From positions 1 to 64,000 of the forward strand of contig SHZJ01000015.1 in NCBI GenBank assembly GCA_009692365.1: a stretch of DNA of 64,000 nucleotides, written 5' to 3'. The notes beneath the pieces were generated by a model. The model was not told the DNA's origin. It saw nothing but the letters and a program-made list of their open reading frames with translations, and made no database searches. Made by a program: the position numbers and the translations under genes. The stretch is from Gammaproteobacteria bacterium (lineage in GTDB: Bacteria; Pseudomonadota; Gammaproteobacteria; Ga0077536). Shown piece after piece: positions 1-11,436 of this stretch; within the stretch, counting starts at the first letter, position 1, and each line of letters starts with the position of its first letter.

Positions 1-59
1 CGTCCCAGGAAAATATCGGCCGGCTTCCTGCCGCTAGGCAGTTACATCTCAGCTGGCCA

Positions 60-82
60 ACTCCCCGGCGCTGCCGGGGAGT
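60..82. terminator. Perfect 10-bp hairpin upstream of the first gene
   Basis: ACTCCCCGGC (60–69) pairs perfectly with GCCGGGGAGT (73–82) across a 3-base loop. No T-tract follows, so this is at best a weak or Rho-assisted terminator of a gene left of the window, or a 5'-leader structure of the glycosyltransferase gene starting at 116. No gene is visible in 1–115. Confidence 0.4.
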
Positions 83-115
83 CTCGCCGCGCGGCCTAAG
101 GGCGCGCACCTCCCC

Positions 116-2080
116 ATGTCACCCACGAATGTTGGTTCCGCCATCCGCCAAGCGGCCTGCCCGCTAGCGCTTTTGCTGGTCCTAACGACGCTGGTTTACT
201 GGCGAGGGCTCGCTGGCCCCTTCGTTTTTGATGACCACGCCAATATTGTCTCCAATCCCGGCGTGCAAGCCACTGGGGACTTTGGGCAGGCCGTTCGATT
301 TGCGCTAGTCGCGGGCGACGCCGCCGGGCCGCTAAAGCGGCCCCTGAGTATGCTGAGCTTCGTGCTCAATTTTCGCACCACGGGACTCGACCCGTTTTGG
401 TTCAAGCTCACCAATTTGGGCATCCACTTGTGCAACGGGATGCTGGTGTGGTGGTTCACGCGCAGCCTGTTAGACCTCTGCCGGCACGAGACACGCGAGG
501 CTAGCCGTGCGGCGCTGGCTTTGGTCACCACTGCCGCCTGGCTCTTGCATCCCTTGCAGCTCACCAGCGTTCTCTACGTGGTGCAGCGGATGACCAGCCT
601 GTCGGCGAGTTTCGTGCTGTTGGGCTTGATATTTTATTTGCGCGCCCGGCGCGAACACTTGGCGGGACGTCCCGCTTATGGACAACTGTGGTTGGCGGTG
701 CCGGGCTGTTTGCTGCTCGCGAGCCTGGCCAAAGAGAGTGGCGCCCTGTTGGTGTTGTTTGCGTTCGCCATTGAAGTCAGCCTGCTGCGCTTCAAGGTCG
801 CCACCCGCGGGCCGTGGGGCACGCTCAATCAGTTCTACGGCTTTTTGCTCGTCCTGCCACTGCTGGCAGGGACGCTCTATTTATTAACCCATCCGTTATG
901 GTTTGAGCAGGCGGCGCTTAATCGGCACTTCGGTGTGGTGGAGCGCCTGCTGACCCAGCCGCGCGTCCTTTTTCTCTACGGCAAAATCCTGCTCTTGCCG
1001 GTACTGAGTCAACTCGGGTTGTTCTACGACGATTTCTCGGTCTCGCAGGGCCTGCTCACGCCACCCTCCACCCTGGCCGCGCTGTTGGGGCTGGGCGCGC
1101 TGGTTGTCACGGCGCTGGGTCTGCGCAATCGGCTACCGTGGTTGGCGTTTGGCTTGTGTTGGTTCTTGGCTGGCCACGCCATGGAATCAAGTTTCATCCT
1201 GTTGGAGATGGTGCACCTGCATCGCAATTATCTGGCCTGTCTGGGGCCGCTTTTGGCGCTCGCGGTCGGCCTGCACGCCTGGCTGGCGCCCGCCCATCCG
1301 CGCTTGACGGGCTTTGCTGCCGGCGCGCTGCTGGCGGGCCTTGCCTTGGTGAGCGCCGTACGCGCCGACCAGTGGCGCGACCCGCTCTCTCTGGCGATTT
1401 ACGAAGTGCGGCATCGGCCAGCGTCGTCGCGGGCTAATTACGAAGTGGGACGGCTGCTCGCGGACGCCGCGATCGCCCTTAATCTGCCGGCGCTCAACGA
1501 GGATTCAGCGCGTTATTTGTGGCGCGCGGCGGCGCTGGCGCCGCAGGACATTGGCGCACTGATGGCTCTGGGCATGTTGGCCCATGGCCCTTTTCCGCCC
1601 GACGTTTTTACCGCGCTGATGCAACGTCTGGGTGGTCGGGCGCTGCGGCCCACCGACCTGCCCTACCTCAAAGCGCTAGTGACCTGCCTGCAAACGCAAC
1701 GCTGTGCGCCGTCGCCCGCGCAAGTCATCACTGTGTTTACGGTGGTCCTCGACCAACCCGGGTTAACCAACGCCGTGAAAGCTGATGTCTTGTCGATCCT
1801 CGGGCTGTACCACGCCCAACAACTAGGTGATATCGACGCCAGCGTGCGGCTCCTGCGCGAGGCGGCGGAACTGCAGCCCACGACGGCCTATCTGCGGGTA
1901 AATCTGGCCGCGGCGCTGCTTTTTATCCCGGATCTGAGCGCTGCGGAAGCGCAGCTGGCGCTGGCCGATCGCCTTGACCCGCTGGGGGTCGAGGGGGCAC
2001 GCTTGGCCCATATCCGCGCTGACATTCAGACGCTGCGCGCCCTCCCACCGGCCGCCGGGAGCACGCCCGCATCGCCATGA
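116..2080 (+). CDS. GT-C-fold membrane glycosyltransferase with C-terminal TPR region
   Basis: A 654-residue polytopic membrane protein. The first 420 or so residues are a series of hydrophobic helices. An early acidic pair (Asp39-Asp40 in FVFDDH) sits after the first helix, and an HPLQ…YVVQR signature follows near residues 144–158. Both resemble the TMTC/PMT-like GT-C family, which transfers sugars from polyprenyl-phosphate carriers to proteins on the outer face of the inner membrane. Residues 440–640 are soluble, alanine/leucine-rich helical repeats consistent with TPRs. The next gene, a polyprenyl-phosphate-sugar synthase type GT2, overlaps it by 4 bases, supporting a donor–transferase pair. 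The acceptor is unknown. The family call is from motif and topology, not from close homology. Confidence 0.7.
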   Translation: MSPTNVGSAIRQAACPLALLLVLTTLVYWRGLAGPFVFDDHANIVSNPGVQATGDFGQAVRFALVAGDAAGPLKRPLSMLSFVLNFRTTGLDPFWFKLTNLGIHLCNGMLVWWFTRSLLDLCRHETREASRAALALVTTAAWLLHPLQLTSVLYVVQRMTSLSASFVLLGLIFYLRARREHLAGRPAYGQLWLAVPGCLLLASLAKESGALLVLFAFAIEVSLLRFKVATRGPWGTLNQFYGFLLVLPLLAGTLYLLTHPLWFEQAALNRHFGVVERLLTQPRVLFLYGKILLLPVLSQLGLFYDDFSVSQGLLTPPSTLAALLGLGALVVTALGLRNRLPWLAFGLCWFLAGHAMESSFILLEMVHLHRNYLACLGPLLALAVGLHAWLAPAHPRLTGFAAGALLAGLALVSAVRADQWRDPLSLAIYEVRHRPASSRANYEVGRLLADAAIALNLPALNEDSARYLWRAAALAPQDIGALMALGMLAHGPFPPDVFTALMQRLGGRALRPTDLPYLKALVTCLQTQRCAPSPAQVITVFTVVLDQPGLTNAVKADVLSILGLYHAQQLGDIDASVRLLREAAELQPTTAYLRVNLAAALLFIPDLSAAEAQLALADRLDPLGVEGARLAHIRADIQTLRALPPAAGSTPASP

Positions 2081-2982
2081 CCACAGGCTCCTTACCGCCG
2101 TTACCGCCACCGGGCGAGCCGCCCGGCGGCCCCAGCCTGTCCATCGTGTTGCCCGCGAAAAATGAAGCGGCTTCGCTACACACCCTGCTGCCGCAGCTCA
2201 AGGCGTTATATCCCACGGCAGACATCCTGGTGGTAGACGATGGCTCCACGGACGACACGCTGGCGGTGTGCGCGGCGCACGCGGTGCGCTGCGTGGTACA
2301 CGCCTACACGATGGGCAACGGTGCGGCCGTTAAGTCCGGCGCGCGCGCGGCACTCGGGGAGGTCATTTGTTTTATGGATGCCGACAGCCAGCACGAGCCG
2401 GCGGACATCGCGCGGCTGTTAGCCAAACTGGCCACCGGTTACGAGATGGTGGTGGGCGCGCGCGCCCGCCACGGCCACGCCAGTGTGGGTCGGCGCTATG
2501 CCAACGGCTTCTATAATGTGTTTGCCAGTTGGATGACGGGACAGCAGGTCGAGGACTTGACCTCCGGTTTTCGGGTGGTGCGGGCCAGCAGCTTCCGCGC
2601 GTTTCTGTATCTGCTCCCCAACGGTTTTTCTTACCCAACCACCAGCACCATGGCGTTTTTTCGCGCCGGCTATCAGGTCGCTTACGTGCCCATTCAGGCC
2701 CGGCGCAGGGTCGGCAAGAGCCATCTCAAGCCGCTGCAGGACGGGCTGCGGTTTTTGTTGATCATTTTTAAAATAGGCACGCTTTTTTCGCCGCTCAAGG
2801 TGTTTTTGCCCGTTAGCCTCGGCTTTTTCCTGCTCGGCGCGGGCTATTACGGCTACACGTTTGTGACCGAGCATCGGTTCACCAATATGAGTGCGCTGCT
2901 GATCTCCAACGCGATCCTGATTTTTTTGATTGGGCTGGTCTCAGAGCAGGTCACGACCCTCCTCTACCGCGACCGCAGTTAA
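2077..2982 (+). CDS. Family 2 glycosyltransferase, polyprenyl-phosphate sugar synthase (GtrB/DPM1-like)
   Basis: This 301-residue protein has a GT-A domain opening with LSIVLPAKNE, then VVDDGSTDD (nucleotide/metal-binding) and FMDADSQHEP (DxD-type metal site). Two predicted membrane helices lie at the C-terminus (about residues 245–262 and 272–290). This is the architecture of bactoprenol glucosyl- or mannosyl-transferases, which load a sugar from UDP or GDP onto undecaprenyl phosphate on the cytoplasmic face. Its start overlaps the stop of the upstream GT-C gene (ATGA), so the two are probably translationally coupled. It would make the lipid-linked donor and the upstream protein would use it. 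The sugar cannot be told from sequence. Confidence 0.85.
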   Translation: MTTGSLPPLPPPGEPPGGPSLSIVLPAKNEAASLHTLLPQLKALYPTADILVVDDGSTDDTLAVCAAHAVRCVVHAYTMGNGAAVKSGARAALGEVICFMDADSQHEPADIARLLAKLATGYEMVVGARARHGHASVGRRYANGFYNVFASWMTGQQVEDLTSGFRVVRASSFRAFLYLLPNGFSYPTTSTMAFFRAGYQVAYVPIQARRRVGKSHLKPLQDGLRFLLIIFKIGTLFSPLKVFLPVSLGFFLLGAGYYGYTFVTEHRFTNMSALLISNAILIFLIGLVSEQVTTLLYRDRS

Positions 2983-3029
2983 GCCGTAGGCGTGCGCCGG
3001 GTGAACTTGCTGGCGGCGTGGGAGCCGCA

Positions 3030-3827
3030 TCAGCTCGTCAAGACGCGCACGGGGTGCTCGCGCAGCACCTCGAGCATGGTCGGGAAAATTTTCGGCGTCG
3101 CGGCCACGATGTCCCCCTGGCGCATGAGGTTCTGCCCCGGATAGGGCGCGCTCACCAGGCCGCCGGCCTCTTGGACAAGCAGCAAGCCGGCGGCAATGTC
3201 CCAGGGTTTCAGGCCGAACTCCCAAAAGCCGTCCAGCCGCCCCGCCGCGACGTAGGCGAGGTCCAAGGCCGCCGATCCGGTCTGGCGCACGTCGTCCACG
3301 CGGTGGAGAAATTTGGCGAAGGACAGCAGGTAAGGTTCGATCAGACGGTCATCGCGCAGCGGGAAGCCGGTGGCGAGCAGCGCGGTCTCCAAGGAGCGGC
3401 AGTGGCTGACGCGCAGGCGTCGGTTGTTGAGTTGCGCACCGCTGCCGCGAGTAGCGGTGAAGAGTTCATCGCGCAGCGGGTCATAAACCACCGCCTGCTG
3501 GACTTCGCCGCGAAACTCTAGGGCGATGGACACGGCCACCTGCGGATAACCGTGCAGATAATTCGTGGTGCCGTCCAAGGGGTCGATGAGCCACACGAAA
3601 TCGCTGTGGCCGCTGCCGCCGGATTCTTCGCCCAGAAATTGATGATCGGGATAGGCCGCGCGCAGGGTATCGATGGCCGCGGTTTCGGCGTCGCGGTCCA
3701 CGCTGCAAACGTAGTCGCGCCGGCCTTTGAGACTGACTTCGAGGGCGTCAACGCGCTCGATATTGCGGAGGATCACGGTCGCCGCACGGCGCGCGGCGCG
3801 CACCGCGATATTGAGCATGGGGTGCAT
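3030..3827 (-). CDS. suhB: Inositol-1-monophosphatase family protein SuhB
   Basis: At 265 residues it has the usual family length and the characteristic start MHPMLNIAVRAARR. Metal-binding motifs of the IMPase/FBPase superfamily are present: GEESGG near residue 67, WLIDPLDGTTNY near residues 80–91, and WDIAAG near residues 213–218. It hydrolyses inositol-1-phosphate and related sugar phosphates with Mg2+. In enterobacteria SuhB also joins the rRNA antitermination complex with NusA/NusG. It diverges from trmJ, an arrangement common in gammaproteobacteria. Confidence 0.93.
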   Translation of the reverse strand: MHPMLNIAVRAARRAATVILRNIERVDALEVSLKGRRDYVCSVDRDAETAAIDTLRAAYPDHQFLGEESGGSGHSDFVWLIDPLDGTTNYLHGYPQVAVSIALEFRGEVQQAVVYDPLRDELFTATRGSGAQLNNRRLRVSHCRSLETALLATGFPLRDDRLIEPYLLSFAKFLHRVDDVRQTGSAALDLAYVAAGRLDGFWEFGLKPWDIAAGLLLVQEAGGLVSAPYPGQNLMRQGDIVAATPKIFPTMLEVLREHPVRVLTS

Positions 3828-3939
3828 GGAATGGGCCTTTCAGTCGCGGGTGGCCAAGGGCCGGCTGCGCGGCACCGGCCAGTAAGCCGATGCACGCGCT
3901 AGAATGACGCTCGATTCTACCGGATAAGCTGAAGCCTGC

Positions 3940-4701
3940 GTGTCAACGTCCTGCAACGACCTCCCGCCCTGCGCCACGCTGCTCGAGCGCACTCGGATTG
4001 TGCTGGTGGAGACCTCGCACCCCGGCAATATTGGCGCGGCGGCGCGCGCGCTGAAAACCATGGGGCTGCGGCAGCTGGTGTTGGTGCGACCGCGCCAGTT
4101 TCCAGCGGCCGAAGCCACGGCGCGCGCCTCCGGCGCTGACGATATCTTGGCCCAGGCGGTGGTGGTCGATACGCTCGCGCAAGCCGTGGCGGAGTGCGGC
4201 ATCGTGATCGGCACCACGGCGCGTCCGCGCTATCTCGAATGGCCCGTAACGCCACCGCGGGAGGCCGCCGAATGGGCGGCGGCGCAAACCGGTGCCGCCC
4301 ATCTGGCGATAGTTTTCGGGCGGGAACAAACGGGTCTGTCTAACGACGAGCTGCGCTTTTGCCAGCGCGCGATTCGCATCCCGACGGCGGCGGATTTCAG
4401 TTCGCTGAATCTTGCCCAAGCGGTGCAGATTTGCGCCTACGAGTGGCGGCTGGCCGCGCCGCCTGAGGCGGCGGCAGCCCAGCTGGCGAGTGAGCCGCTC
4501 GCCACCGGGGCAGAACTCGCCGGTCTCATCGCCCACGCCAAGGCCACCATGACGCGGGTGGGCTATCTCAACCCCACGCGCCCCCAGCGGCTGCCCGACC
4601 GCCTAGCGCGGCTGGTCGGCGGCGGCCAACTACGCCATAGCGAAGCGCAAATTCTGCGCGGCTTTCTGAGCGCGATCGACGAGGCGCTGGCCGACCTTTA
4701 G
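3940..4701 (+). CDS. trmJ: tRNA (cytidine/uridine-32-2'-O)-methyltransferase TrmJ
   Basis: A 253-residue SPOUT-family RNA 2'-O-methyltransferase. The N-terminal motif VETSHPGNIGAAARA and the SAM-knot motifs FGREQTGLSNDEL and IPTAADFSSLNLAQAVQ are all intact. TrmJ methylates position 32 of several tRNAs as a dimer. The start is GTG at 3940 with only a weak ribosome-binding site, but no better start precedes the conserved RIVLVETS block. It ends 7 bases from the convergent purM. Confidence 0.93.
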   Translation: MSTSCNDLPPCATLLERTRIVLVETSHPGNIGAAARALKTMGLRQLVLVRPRQFPAAEATARASGADDILAQAVVVDTLAQAVAECGIVIGTTARPRYLEWPVTPPREAAEWAAAQTGAAHLAIVFGREQTGLSNDELRFCQRAIRIPTAADFSSLNLAQAVQICAYEWRLAAPPEAAAAQLASEPLATGAELAGLIAHAKATMTRVGYLNPTRPQRLPDRLARLVGGGQLRHSEAQILRGFLSAIDEALADL

Positions 4702-4708
4702 CGCCGTG

Positions 4709-5761
4709 CTACAGCGTGCCGCGGTAGGTCAAGGACCCCTCAGCGTCGCCGGCGCGGATGTGGCCGATGAGGTGCCCCGTTTCACCGTGCTGCGCGAGCG
4801 TAGTCTGCACCGCCGTGACGTCTGTCCCACGCACCACCATCAGCATGCCCATCCCGCAGTTGAACGTGCGGAGCATCTCGGCGTCGCTCACCGGGCCGTG
4901 CTCGCGCAGCCATGCAAAAATGGGCGGTAGCGTCCAAGTGGACAGGTCGATTTCTGCGTGTATCCCCTGGGGTAGTACGCGGGGCAGGTTGTCGGTGATG
5001 CCGCCGCCCGTGATGTGGGCAAGCCCCAACACCGTGTGACTGGCGATGGTTTTGAGCAGCGCTTTGACATAAATGCGCGTGGGGGCCAGCAAGGTCTCAC
5101 CCAGCGTGCGGCCCGCAAAGGGACTGCTCAGCGCAAGGTCGCTATTGCGCAGGATTCGGCGGACGAGCGAATACCCATTGGAATGGATGCCCGTGGAAGC
5201 CAGCCCCAAAATGGCATCGCCGGCAGCGATATGACTGCCATCGATCAGGCCTGACGCCTCGACCACGCCCACGCTAAAACCCGCGAGGTCGTAATGACCG
5301 GGGGCATACATGTCGGGCATTTCTGCGGTTTCCCCACCCAAGAGCGCGCAACCAGCTTGCCGACAGCCCTCGGCAATACCTTCGATCACGCTGGCGGCAG
5401 TGGCGACATCGAGCTTGCTAGTGGCGAAATAGTCGAGAAAAAACAGCGGTTCGGCGCCCTGCACGATGATGTCATTGACGCACATGGCCACTAAATCGAT
5501 GCCGATGGTGTCGTGGCGATTAAGGTCGATGGCGATTTTTAGTTTAGTGCCCACGCCGTCGGTCGACGAGACCAACAACGGCTCGCGGTATTGGTCGGAG
5601 GGCAGGCGAAACAGACCCCCAAAGCCCCCCAAGCCGCCGACCACGCCCGGCCGCAGGGTAGATTTGGCAAAAGGCTTGATTCGTTCAACGAGCGCCGCGC
5701 CGCTGTCGATATCGACACCGGCATCGCGGTAACTAAGGGAAGGCGGTGCTTTGTCATTCAT
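4709..5761 (-). CDS. purM: Phosphoribosylformylglycinamidine cyclo-ligase (AIR synthetase)
   Basis: This 350-residue enzyme of purine biosynthesis converts FGAM to AIR with ATP. The family start [13 protein letters not shown] is clear, as are [12 protein letters not shown], the [11 protein letters not shown] motif and [13 protein letters not shown]. The usual partner purN is absent from this strand in the window. purM instead diverges from the DUF2066–perM–hda cluster, a known gammaproteobacterial arrangement. Confidence 0.97.
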   Translation of the reverse strand: MNDKAPPSLSYRDAGVDIDSGAALVERIKPFAKSTLRPGVVGGLGGFGGLFRLPSDQYREPLLVSSTDGVGTKLKIAIDLNRHDTIGIDLVAMCVNDIIVQGAEPLFFLDYFATSKLDVATAASVIEGIAEGCRQAGCALLGGETAEMPDMYAPGHYDLAGFSVGVVEASGLIDGSHIAAGDAILGLASTGIHSNGYSLVRRILRNSDLALSSPFAGRTLGETLLAPTRIYVKALLKTIASHTVLGLAHITGGGITDNLPRVLPQGIHAEIDLSTWTLPPIFAWLREHGPVSDAEMLRTFNCGMGMLMVVRGTDVTAVQTTLAQHGETGHLIGHIRAGDAEGSLTYRGTL

Positions 5762-5854
5762 CCGGGCATGGTAACGGGGGGGATGGGGGGCGTAAACCGG
5801 GGCAACCCGCGCGCGTCCCTTGACTTCAAATAGGCCTTTGCCTAGCGTCCGCGC

Positions 5855-6871
5855 ATGATTTTTCGCCTATCCTTCGCGCTCTTAGTGGGCTTGCTGTCCG
5901 GTGGGCCCGTGTTGGCCGTCGCCGTGGAGGGTCTGTACGCCACCGAGGTGCCGGTGATGGACCGCTCGGCCGCCGCCACCGAACGCGGCGTGGTGCAGGC
6001 GCTGGCGGTGGTGTTGGTCAAGCTCACCGGCGATAGCGCCAACGCTACCGCGGCGGGCGCCCGACCGCTACTGGCCCGCGCCCGCAGCTACGCCACGGTG
6101 GTGGGGCAGGCGCAAACGGGCAACGCGATAGACGGCTATCGCCTGCGGGTCGATTTTGATCCGGCCGCCCTCGCGGCCGCCCTGCGCGAGCGCGGTTTTG
6201 TGCTATGGGCAAAAGAGCGCCCCCGTCTGCAGGCGAGGCTAGTGGCGGTGGACGCCACGGGCCAGCTCCTCGCGCTGGATGCGGCCGTGCTGGCGGCGTT
6301 TGACCAACAGGCGGCGTTGCGCGGTTTGCCGCTCGCGCGCTCCTCGCTCCCCGTGCCCCCCACCGCCGGCGAGACGGGGGCGTGGTTGGCTGAGCTGCTG
6401 GACGGCGACTCGGCCCCCGCCGTCACGGCGCCGCAATTTGCCGGCGTGCTGCGCGCCACGCCCGAGGGCCAGTGGACGGCCGACTGGCGGGTGGTCATCG
6501 CGGCTCAAACCACCGCGTGGGCTACCAGCGATGCCGATCCCGTGGCGCTGGCGCGCGCCGGTCTTAATCGCGCCGGCGATTTGGTGGCGGCGCACTACGC
6601 CGACGCGGCGATTTTTGGGGGCGAGGTGGCGAGTTTCTCGCTGCGCGTGCAGGGTCTGCGCGACGCCGCCGATTACGGCCACATGCTGCGGCTCCTGCGC
6701 GGCATGGATGTCGTCCAACGACTGGAGGTCGCGCAGGTCAGCGCCGATCACGTCCAGTTAACGGTGAACGCGCGTGGTGGTTTACCGGCACTGGCACAGA
6801 GCCTGCTGCTCAACAGCCAATTCGCGCCGCTCCCTAACCAGCCCTCAATCTACCAGTGGGTGACGCCATGA
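5855..6871 (+). CDS. DUF2066 domain-containing exported protein
   Basis: A 338-residue protein with an N-terminal signal peptide (hydrophobic stretch about 3–21, cleavage likely after VLAVA). The rest is an alanine-rich periplasmic domain of the DUF2066 family. Its function is not established. Its position between purM and perM–hda is conserved in many gammaproteobacteria. The gene overlaps perM by 4 bases (ATGA), implying co-transcription. Confidence 0.8.
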   Translation: MIFRLSFALLVGLLSGGPVLAVAVEGLYATEVPVMDRSAAATERGVVQALAVVLVKLTGDSANATAAGARPLLARARSYATVVGQAQTGNAIDGYRLRVDFDPAALAAALRERGFVLWAKERPRLQARLVAVDATGQLLALDAAVLAAFDQQAALRGLPLARSSLPVPPTAGETGAWLAELLDGDSAPAVTAPQFAGVLRATPEGQWTADWRVVIAAQTTAWATSDADPVALARAGLNRAGDLVAAHYADAAIFGGEVASFSLRVQGLRDAADYGHMLRLLRGMDVVQRLEVAQVSADHVQLTVNARGGLPALAQSLLLNSQFAPLPNQPSIYQWVTP

Positions 6872-7950
6872 ATTCGCCGATCAAGCTCTCTGATTCCCAA
6901 CAATGGCGGGTGCTGGCGGCGGTGGGCGGCGTCGGCTGGCTGCTGTATTTGCTCGGCCCGGTGCTGGCCCCTTTCTTGACCAGCGCGCTGCTGGCCTATC
7001 TGGGCGATCCCTTGGTGGACTGCCTGGAAAGGCGCGGTTTGGGGCGCACGCCTGGGGTGGTGATAGTTTTCATCAGCATGCTGTTGGCCGCCGTCCTGGG
7101 GCTGGTGATCGTGCTGCCCGCGCTCGAGCAGCAGGTGAGCGTGCTCATTGGCAAACTGCCCACTGTTTTGGTGTACCTCGACGCCCAGGTACTGCCGTGG
7201 CTGTCCCAGCATTTCAATCTCAAGCTCGAACTGGACTCGGCGACGCTGCGCGACCAGTTCACCGCGCACTGGCGCGAACTGTCCAGCGTTGCGCGCACGG
7301 TGCTGCTGCAGTTGGGTCGCTCGAGCCAAGCGCTGTTGGGTTGGCTGAGCTTTGTGCTGCTGGTGCCGGTGGTGACGTTTTACTTGTTGCGCGATTGGGA
7401 TTTTTTGCTGGCCCAGTTCCGGGCACTGCTGCCGCGCCGCTACGAGCCACGCTTCGTGGCGATAGCCCAAGAAATCGACCGCGTGCTGGCCGAATTTTTG
7501 CGCGGCCAACTGACCTTAATGGCGGCGATGGCGTGCGCCTACACCCTGGGGCTGTGGGCGGTGGGGCTCGAACTAGCCTTCTCGATCGGCGTGATCGCCG
7601 GTCTGATGAGTTTCGTGCCCTATCTCGGGGTTATCGTGGGTCTGCTGCTGGCCGGGATTGCAGTGGTGCTGCAGTTTGGCGACTTCTGGCATCTGATGGG
7701 GGTCTTGGCCGTGTTTGGGGTGGCGCAGTCGCTCGAGGGGATGGTGCTCTCGCCGCTGCTGGTCGGCGAACGCATCGGCTTGCACCCCGTTGCGGTTATT
7801 TTTTCGGTGCTCTCCGGCGGCCATTTGTTTGGCTTTGTGGGGGTGCTGCTGGCCTTGCCGGTCGCTGCTGCAGTGGTGGTTTTGCTGCGCCATTGGCGCG
7901 ATGACTACCAGCGTAGCGCGCTGTACGACACCCTGCCCGCCGACGAATGA
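6868..7950 (+). CDS. perM: AI-2E family permease (PerM-like)
   Basis: A 360-residue inner-membrane protein with about eight hydrophobic segments. The central and C-terminal signature of the AI-2E transporter/PerM family is present (GLMSFVPYLGVIVG and the later LVGERIGLHPVAVIFSVL). A start 12 bases upstream (GTG 6856) is in frame, but ATG at 6868 overlaps the DUF2066 stop and gives the typical coupling. Substrates of most members are unknown, and the AI-2 exporter role of some members should not be assumed. The gene overlaps hda by 4 bases. Confidence 0.87.
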   Translation: MNSPIKLSDSQQWRVLAAVGGVGWLLYLLGPVLAPFLTSALLAYLGDPLVDCLERRGLGRTPGVVIVFISMLLAAVLGLVIVLPALEQQVSVLIGKLPTVLVYLDAQVLPWLSQHFNLKLELDSATLRDQFTAHWRELSSVARTVLLQLGRSSQALLGWLSFVLLVPVVTFYLLRDWDFLLAQFRALLPRRYEPRFVAIAQEIDRVLAEFLRGQLTLMAAMACAYTLGLWAVGLELAFSIGVIAGLMSFVPYLGVIVGLLLAGIAVVLQFGDFWHLMGVLAVFGVAQSLEGMVLSPLLVGERIGLHPVAVIFSVLSGGHLFGFVGVLLALPVAAAVVVLLRHWRDDYQRSALYDTLPADE

Positions 7951-8669
7951 ACCCCAAGGCGGCTGGCGCACGCTGGCGTCAACTCACGCTGGGCTTGTTT
8001 CAAGGACCGCCGGCAAGTTTCGAGAGTTTTTATCCCGGCCCCAATCTCGAGGCGCAGCGGGCATGCGCCCAGTGGGCCGCCGGCGAAGGACCTGCGTGCG
8101 TGTTGCTCTGGGGTGCGGGTGAGTCGGGCAAGTCCCATCTGCTGCAGGCGGCGGTGGGTGTGGTGGGTGCGCGCGACCTCCCCACGATGTATCTGCCGCT
8201 GCGCGAGGCGGTGCGGTATGGACCGGTGGTATTGGACGATCTCGACGGCCTCACGGCGCTATGTCTGGATGACCTGGAGTGTGTCGCTGCGAAACCGGCG
8301 TGGGCGCATGCCTTGTTCGACCTCTACAACCGCCTGCAGCTGGGCGGCCGGCGCCTGTTGTTGAGCGCCGCGGCCGCCCCCCACGAACTCGACATTGCGC
8401 TGCCTGACCTGCGCTCCCGGCTCACGGCGGCGTTGATTTATCACTTGGAAGTGCTGGGCGACGAGGACAAAAGTTGCGCCTTGGCGCTCGCTGCCGCTCG
8501 CCGCGGCATGGTGATGCCGGAGGCAGTGGCGCAATTTCTCTTGCGGCGACTACCCCGCCATTGGGCCAGCCTGCAGGCCGCGCTAGCGGAACTCGACCGG
8601 ACCTCGCACAGCGCCGGGCGCGTGCTCACCGTGCCTTTCGTGCGCGCCGCTTTGCGGCTGGGCGAGTAG
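7947..8669 (+). CDS. hda: DnaA regulatory inactivator Hda-like AAA+ protein
   Basis: At 240 residues this is a short DnaA-like AAA+ protein without the DNA-binding domain IV. It has a Walker A motif (GAGESGKSHLLQA, about residues 56–68) and a Walker B (VVLDDLDGL). The N-terminus QLTLGLFQGPPASFESF matches the clamp-binding segment of Hda (QL-x-LGL). With the DNA-bound beta clamp it would promote hydrolysis of DnaA-ATP and limit re-initiation. The perM neighbour supports the call. It converges on wrbA, 13 bases away. Confidence 0.9.
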   Translation: MNPKAAGARWRQLTLGLFQGPPASFESFYPGPNLEAQRACAQWAAGEGPACVLLWGAGESGKSHLLQAAVGVVGARDLPTMYLPLREAVRYGPVVLDDLDGLTALCLDDLECVAAKPAWAHALFDLYNRLQLGGRRLLLSAAAAPHELDIALPDLRSRLTAALIYHLEVLGDEDKSCALALAAARRGMVMPEAVAQFLLRRLPRHWASLQAALAELDRTSHSAGRVLTVPFVRAALRLGE

Positions 8670-8682
8670 CCGAAACTTAGCT

Positions 8683-11098
<2,416 letters not shown>

Positions 11099-11436
11099 GA
11101 GATTTGGCTCTATCGGGACGGTAGCGAGGGGTTCCCCGCGGGTCGCCGCATTCTCGACACTCGCGGCCCCGCACGCAACGCCAGACCCGGGCCCGGTGCG
11201 GCCCGCTTGCTTGCGATCCTCCCTTAGGGCGCCGTTTTTGCCTTGAACCACTGGCCGAATCGCTTTATGGTGCAAGCCCCTCGAGGAGTGCGGACGGCCA
11301 GCGTGCCGCCGCCCTCGGGGACCACCGCCGCGCCAGACTCAAGAGGTCATTGGCGAAGAAACTCCCCCAGCGCCCGTCACCTCGGGTCGTGAGGTGGAAT
11401 CCTCGGCGCTTACTACCACCCAGTGAGGAGCAATTT
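11099..11436. promoter_or_regulatory. 338-base divergent intergenic region between proS and ilvI
   Basis: No gene is visible. The region must hold the divergent promoters of proS and the ilv operon. A poor sigma-70-like pair for ilvI is TTGAAC (11243–11248) with TTATGG (11265–11270). CACCTC (11378–11383) and GAGGTG (11391–11396) can form a 6-bp hairpin shortly before ilvI. I found no leader-peptide ORF rich in Leu/Val/Ile codons and no T-box, so classical branched-chain attenuation is not supported. Confidence 0.4.

Noticed and set aside
11099-11275. Extended N-terminus of ProS from an upstream ATG
   Set aside because: The extra 59 residues are not conserved, and the family begins at [13 protein letters not shown].
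11099-11436. Attenuator or leader peptide for the ilv operon
   Set aside because: No short ORF with clustered Leu, Ile or Val codons and no terminator/antiterminator pair was found.
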